NCBI GenBank assembly: GCA_027080315.1
Contig: JALWSI010000016.1
Coordinates: 1-9,252, forward strand
Direction: 5' to 3'
Source of the DNA: a bacterium
GTDB taxonomy: Bacteria > Thermosulfidibacterota > Thermosulfidibacteria > Thermosulfidibacterales > JALWSI01
Length of the DNA stretch: 9,252 nucleotides
The first letter of the stretch is position 1. The number at the start of each line of letters is the position of its first letter. A program made the position numbers and the translations under genes. Below the pieces are notes generated by a model that was not told the DNA's origin, searched no databases, and saw nothing but the letters and a program-made list of their open reading frames with translations. Below are positions 6,692-9,252 of the stretch, one piece after another.

Positions 6692-7290
6692 AGCTGGGTC
6701 TTATGGTCTTGTTTAGTTATCTGATGGGAGGAATCCCCTTTGGGCTTCTGGTGTCTTACGTGCTTACAGGAGAAGATCCCCGCAAAGTGGGAAGCGGAAA
6801 CATAGGAGCTACCAACGTAAGCCGAGCAGCAGGCAAGAAGGCAGGGGTCATAACCCTGATCCTTGATGCCTTAAAAGGTTTTTTGCCTGTGCTTCTGACC
6901 TATCATCTCTTTCCTCAAAACCCTCTTGCCATAGCCTTGGTGGGACTGGCGGCCCTGTGTGGCCACTGCTTCTCCCCTTATCTTAAGTTGAAGGGGGGAA
7001 AAGGGGTTGCCACTGGAGCAGGGGTATTTCTTGGAATCAGCCCAGGCGCCTTGCTCATGGCCTTGGTCGTGTTCGTATTTATGCTTAAATGGAAAGGCTA
7101 CGTCTCTTTGTCATCCCTCACAGCGGCCTGGTGTATGCCCTTCTTCATATTGATTCTCAAAGGGTCTCCAGTTCTCTCCCTATCAGCTGCGGTGATGGCA
7201 GCTCTCATAACCTTGAGACACAAAGCCAACATTGAGAGGCTCATGGCAGGTGAAGAGCCAACCTTTGGAAAAGAGAGAAAGGCCCAATAA
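6688..7290 (+). CDS. plsY: Glycerol-3-phosphate acyltransferase PlsY
   Basis: This 200-residue inner-membrane enzyme transfers an acyl group from acyl-phosphate to the 1-position of glycerol-3-phosphate, making lysophosphatidic acid, the first step of phospholipid synthesis. All three conserved PlsY motifs are present: GSGNIGATNVSR (35-46), GHCFSPYLKLKGGKGVATG (92-110) and RHKANIERLMAGEE (177-190). Hydrophobic stretches at about 3-25, 53-75, 80-95, 115-133 and 142-175 agree with a multi-pass membrane protein. Length matches the family. The ATG overlaps the previous stop as ATGA, and GGAGGAG lies 11 nt upstream (6670-6676). PlsX, which makes the acyl-phosphate, is not in the window. Confidence 0.97.
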   Translation: MKLGLMVLFSYLMGGIPFGLLVSYVLTGEDPRKVGSGNIGATNVSRAAGKKAGVITLILDALKGFLPVLLTYHLFPQNPLAIALVGLAALCGHCFSPYLKLKGGKGVATGAGVFLGISPGALLMALVVFVFMLKWKGYVSLSSLTAAWCMPFFILILKGSPVLSLSAAVMAALITLRHKANIERLMAGEEPTFGKERKAQ

Positions 7291-7291
7291 G

Positions 7292-8467
7292 ATGTCTGTG
7301 CATCCCCAGATACTGGCATGGAGACGGGTAGAGTGCAGAGGGTTCCAAGAATCCCCTGAGCTTCCCGTGACCTACTATGGCAAGGTGGATTGGGAAGCCT
7401 ATGTGGAAGGGTACAAACCCTCTCTTCCATACCAGGGATTTAACAGGTTGCATCCGGTACTCAAGGCTCTTGTTAAGAGTTTAGACGAGATTGTGCAGAA
7501 GATTCCACAGCTATTGAGCACGCCAAGGCCCAAAACGGGTATCTACGCAGCTGGGCTCCTTGAAGCAGAAAGAGACTGGCTTCAGAGGATGGTGGATGAC
7601 GGTCACAAGATACGTCCCTCACATGGTCCCTTGCTAACCCACAATGGAATAAACTTCACCGTTGCCAGCTTTCTGGGCATACCCTTCTATTCTGGCTGGG
7701 GGATAAACCACGTCTGCTCTTCGGGAAACGATCTGCTGAGGCTTGCTCTATGGGAGATGGAGCAAGGAAAGGTGGATATAGCTATCTTGGTTGCAATAAA
7801 CAGCATGCAGAGCACCGTAAGAACAGCATATCATAAGGTTCTGGGGATAGTGTCTCAAACCGGAAAGGTGCGCTCCTTTGCCAAGGATAGAGACGGCACA
7901 GTGGTGGCCGATGGAATGGTGGTCATGGTGCTTGCAACCCCAAAATGGAGCGCAAAACACGGCATTCCTTCAGCAGCCAAGGTGCTAAGTGCTGCATCTG
8001 TGGCCGATTCTTCACACATGTACAGCCTGGATCCCCACGGAGAGGCATGGACCACGGCCCTTCTTGAGGCCATCAGAACCGCGGGGGTAACCCCTGAGGA
8101 TATTCAGGTAATCAAGGCCCACGGCACAGGAACCAGGATGAACGATGAGGTGGAAGGGGGGATAATATCGCGAATCTTCTCCCGAAGCTCCCCTGTGGTC
8201 ACCGCAATTAAACCGCGGGTGGGACATACCATATCCGCTTCATCATTGCTGGAATTGGCCATACTGATACAAAACCTAACCCTATTTGGAAAAGTCACTC
8301 CAATTAAGGGGGTTAAAGAAGAAGATGTTGATCGAGATTTGGCGTCTCTAAAACTGGCCACTTGTGATAAGGAGTGGCCTTGCAATCTTCCAGCAAAAGT
8401 GGTCTCCCTGGCAGCGGGGTTTGGGGGATTCTACAGCGCTGCTGTGCTTGAGGTGGAAGGAGAGTAG
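7292..8467 (+). CDS. Divergent beta-ketoacyl synthase (KAS I/II-like condensing enzyme)
   Basis: This 391-residue protein belongs to the thiolase-fold ketosynthases that join acyl chains by decarboxylative Claisen condensation. The full catalytic set is present: nucleophile C142 in [12 protein letters not shown]277 in [15 protein letters not shown], and H312 with K307 in [37 protein letters not shown] (196-215) matches the FDKDRDG region and [15 protein letters not shown] (372-386) the C-terminal GFGG loop. Cys-His-His points to FabB/FabF-like enzymes, not FabH (Cys-His-Asn). The first 80 residues lack the usual VVITGxG opening, so it is probably not the housekeeping FabF; its substrate is unknown. 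The ATG at 7292 lies 1 nt after the plsY stop with AAAGG 9 nt upstream; a longer frame from 7232 would overlap plsY heavily. The neighbouring plsY suggests a lipid role. Confidence 0.85.
   Translation: MSVHPQILAWRRVECRGFQESPELPVTYYGKVDWEAYVEGYKPSLPYQGFNRLHPVLKALVKSLDEIVQKIPQLLSTPRPKTGIYAAGLLEAERDWLQRMVDDGHKIRPSHGPLLTHNGINFTVASFLGIPFYSGWGINHVCSSGNDLLRLALWEMEQGKVDIAILVAINSMQSTVRTAYHKVLGIVSQTGKVRSFAKDRDGTVVADGMVVMVLATPKWSAKHGIPSAAKVLSAASVADSSHMYSLDPHGEAWTTALLEAIRTAGVTPEDIQVIKAHGTGTRMNDEVEGGIISRIFSRSSPVVTAIKPRVGHTISASSLLELAILIQNLTLFGKVTPIKGVKEEDVDRDLASLKLATCDKEWPCNLPAKVVSLAAGFGGFYSAAVLEVEGE
8457..8462 (+). promoter_or_regulatory. Ribosome binding site deciding a TTG start for the Nudix gene
   Basis: AAGGAG inside the last codons of the ketosynthase gene, exactly 6 nt before the TTG at 8469-8471. 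It supports this non-ATG start over any start farther upstream in the frame, which would run deep into the ketosynthase gene. Confidence 0.75.
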
Positions 8468-8468
8468 A

Positions 8469-8915
8469 TTGGCAAAGAGGATTGAGACCTGTCCAAAGTG
8501 CGGCTACCAATGGGAGGTTTACCACAATCCCATCCCCACTGTGGACATAATCATAGAGCTTGAAGACGGCAGCATCGTGCTCATAAAGCGCAAAAACCCA
8601 CCTTATGGATGGGCATTGCCAGGAGGATTTGTGGACTACGGAGAGTCTTTAGAAGATGCGGCATTGAGGGAAGCCAAAGAGGAGACCGGCTTAGAGGTGG
8701 AGCTGAAAGGTCAGTTTCATGCATACTCTGATCCAGACCGAGATCCGCGACACCACACAATCACCGTGGTCTTCAAGGCATCAGCCAAAGGGATACCAGA
8801 GGCTGGGGATGACGCGGCCGAGGTTAAAGCGTTCCACCTTAATCAATTGCCCAAGCAAATGGCCTTTGATCATAGTCAGATACTCAGAGACTATGCGGAA
8901 GGGAGGTATCCGTGA
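8469..8915 (+). CDS. Nudix hydrolase, possibly ADP-ribose pyrophosphatase type
   Basis: This 148-residue protein cleaves a nucleoside diphosphate linked to another moiety, using Mg2+ held by the Nudix box. The box is perfect: G53-x5-E59-x7-REAKEETGL (67-75). The surrounding [13 protein letters not shown] and [19 protein letters not shown] (84-102) resemble small ADP-ribose pyrophosphatases of bacteria and archaea. An N-terminal CPKCG (8-12) looks like half of a zinc ribbon; no second Cys pair is present. The start is TTG at 8469, 1 nt after the ketosynthase stop, backed by AAGGAG. Its stop overlaps the purF start as GTGA. In this operon the substrate could be ADP-ribose or a nucleotide such as ppGpp; the sequence does not decide. 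Confidence 0.9.
   Translation: MAKRIETCPKCGYQWEVYHNPIPTVDIIIELEDGSIVLIKRKNPPYGWALPGGFVDYGESLEDAALREAKEETGLEVELKGQFHAYSDPDRDPRHHTITVVFKASAKGIPEAGDDAAEVKAFHLNQLPKQMAFDHSQILRDYAEGRYP
8901..8906 (+). promoter_or_regulatory. Ribosome binding site deciding a GTG start for purF
   Basis: GGGAGG within the end of the Nudix gene, 5 nt before the GTG at 8912-8914. No ATG lies upstream of the catalytic cysteine codon in this frame, so GTG is the best start. Confidence 0.7.
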
Positions 8916-9252
8916 GCCTCTTCCTGAACGAGAAGTGCGGGGTCATGGGGGTTTATGGTCACCCTGAGGCCGCCAACCTGGTCTATCTCGGGCTATACGC
9001 CCTTCAGCACCGAGGTCAAGAAAGCGCAGGAATTGCAGCATCCCACGAAGGTGAGATTCATCTCGAACGCCACATGGGCCTTGTGGCAGATATCTTCACC
9101 CACGAGCGTCTGGCACGACTGCCGGGAGAGGTGGCAATAGGCCACAACAGGTACTCCACCACCGGAGAAAGCCTTTTGAAGAACGCCCAGCCATTCTTGG
9201 TTAACTGCAGACTCGGGGAGATGGCCATAGCCCACAACGGCAACCTCATAAA
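8912..9252 (+). CDS. purF: Amidophosphoribosyltransferase (glutamine PRPP amidotransferase), N-terminal part
   Basis: This is the first enzyme of purine synthesis, converting PRPP and glutamine to phosphoribosylamine; 113 complete codons are visible and the gene continues past the edge. The glutaminase (Ntn) domain is clear: [10 protein letters not shown] with the likely nucleophile C9, [16 protein letters not shown] (28-43), GHNRYSTTG (78-86) and IAHNGNLI at the end. The Cys lies at position 9 after the GTG start, so an eight-residue leader must be cut off to free the N-terminal cysteine, as in the Bacillus-type enzyme; E. coli PurF has Cys directly after Met. The start overlaps the Nudix stop (GTGA), indicating coupling. 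Confidence 0.95.
   Translation, partial: MSLFLNEKCGVMGVYGHPEAANLVYLGLYALQHRGQESAGIAASHEGEIHLERHMGLVADIFTHERLARLPGEVAIGHNRYSTTGESLLKNAQPFLVNCRLGEMAIAHNGNLI

Noticed and set aside
7232-7291. A 20-residue extension of the ketosynthase
   Set aside because: It overlaps the end of plsY; the ATG at 7292 right after the plsY stop with an AAAGG site is the better start.
8364-8468. A 35-residue N-terminal extension of the Nudix protein
   Set aside because: It lies inside the ketosynthase gene, and AAGGAG with correct spacing points to the TTG at 8469.
8850-9252. Overlapping frames at the right edge (8719-8967, 8955-9140, 8993-9249)
   Set aside because: All are shadows of the Nudix gene and purF, which carry clear family motifs in another frame.

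Overview
The window reads as chromosomal DNA of an anaerobic bacterium, perhaps thermophilic. It encodes an oxygen-sensitive class III ribonucleotide reductase and its radical-SAM activase, and its proteins are rich in Lys/Glu with heavy use of AGA/AGG arginine codons. PlsY, a long bifunctional Rel and PurF are all bacterial. The lineage cannot be fixed from the sequence; a deep-branching Gram-negative group such as Thermodesulfobacteriota is a guess.

Positions 1-3022, minus strand, hold a compact nrd operon read right to left. It starts with nrdD (711 aa: ATP-cone plus catalytic barrel). Next is a tiny separate reading frame (53 aa) carrying the glycyl-radical motif that normally ends NrdD. 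Last is nrdG (radical-SAM activase, cut by the window edge). NrdD is therefore split: one TAA stop in the same frame separates it from its radical domain, and the small piece has its own ribosome binding site. The 3023-3314 region is the divergent control region. It carries two NrdR-box-like sites 32 bp apart with a candidate -10 between them, a GC hairpin in the nrdD leader, and a promoter for the tRNA on the other strand.

Positions 3315-3401 are a complete tRNA-Leu(UAA) with encoded CCA. From 3474 to the right edge runs a very tight plus-strand gene string: rel (bifunctional ppGpp synthetase/hydrolase), a PP-loop protein resembling a tRNA thiolation enzyme, plsY (glycerol-3-phosphate acyltransferase), a divergent beta-ketoacyl synthase, a Nudix hydrolase, and purF (partial). 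Neighbouring genes overlap by 1-4 nt or lie 1 nt apart, so they are probably one coupled transcript. The string joins the stringent alarmone to phospholipid and purine synthesis, both of which are known ppGpp targets in other bacteria.

There are no mobile elements, CRISPR arrays or obvious foreign segments. The points most worth a second look are the split glycyl-radical subunit, the paired NrdR-like boxes, and the poorly characterised PP-loop, ketosynthase and Nudix proteins in the rel operon.
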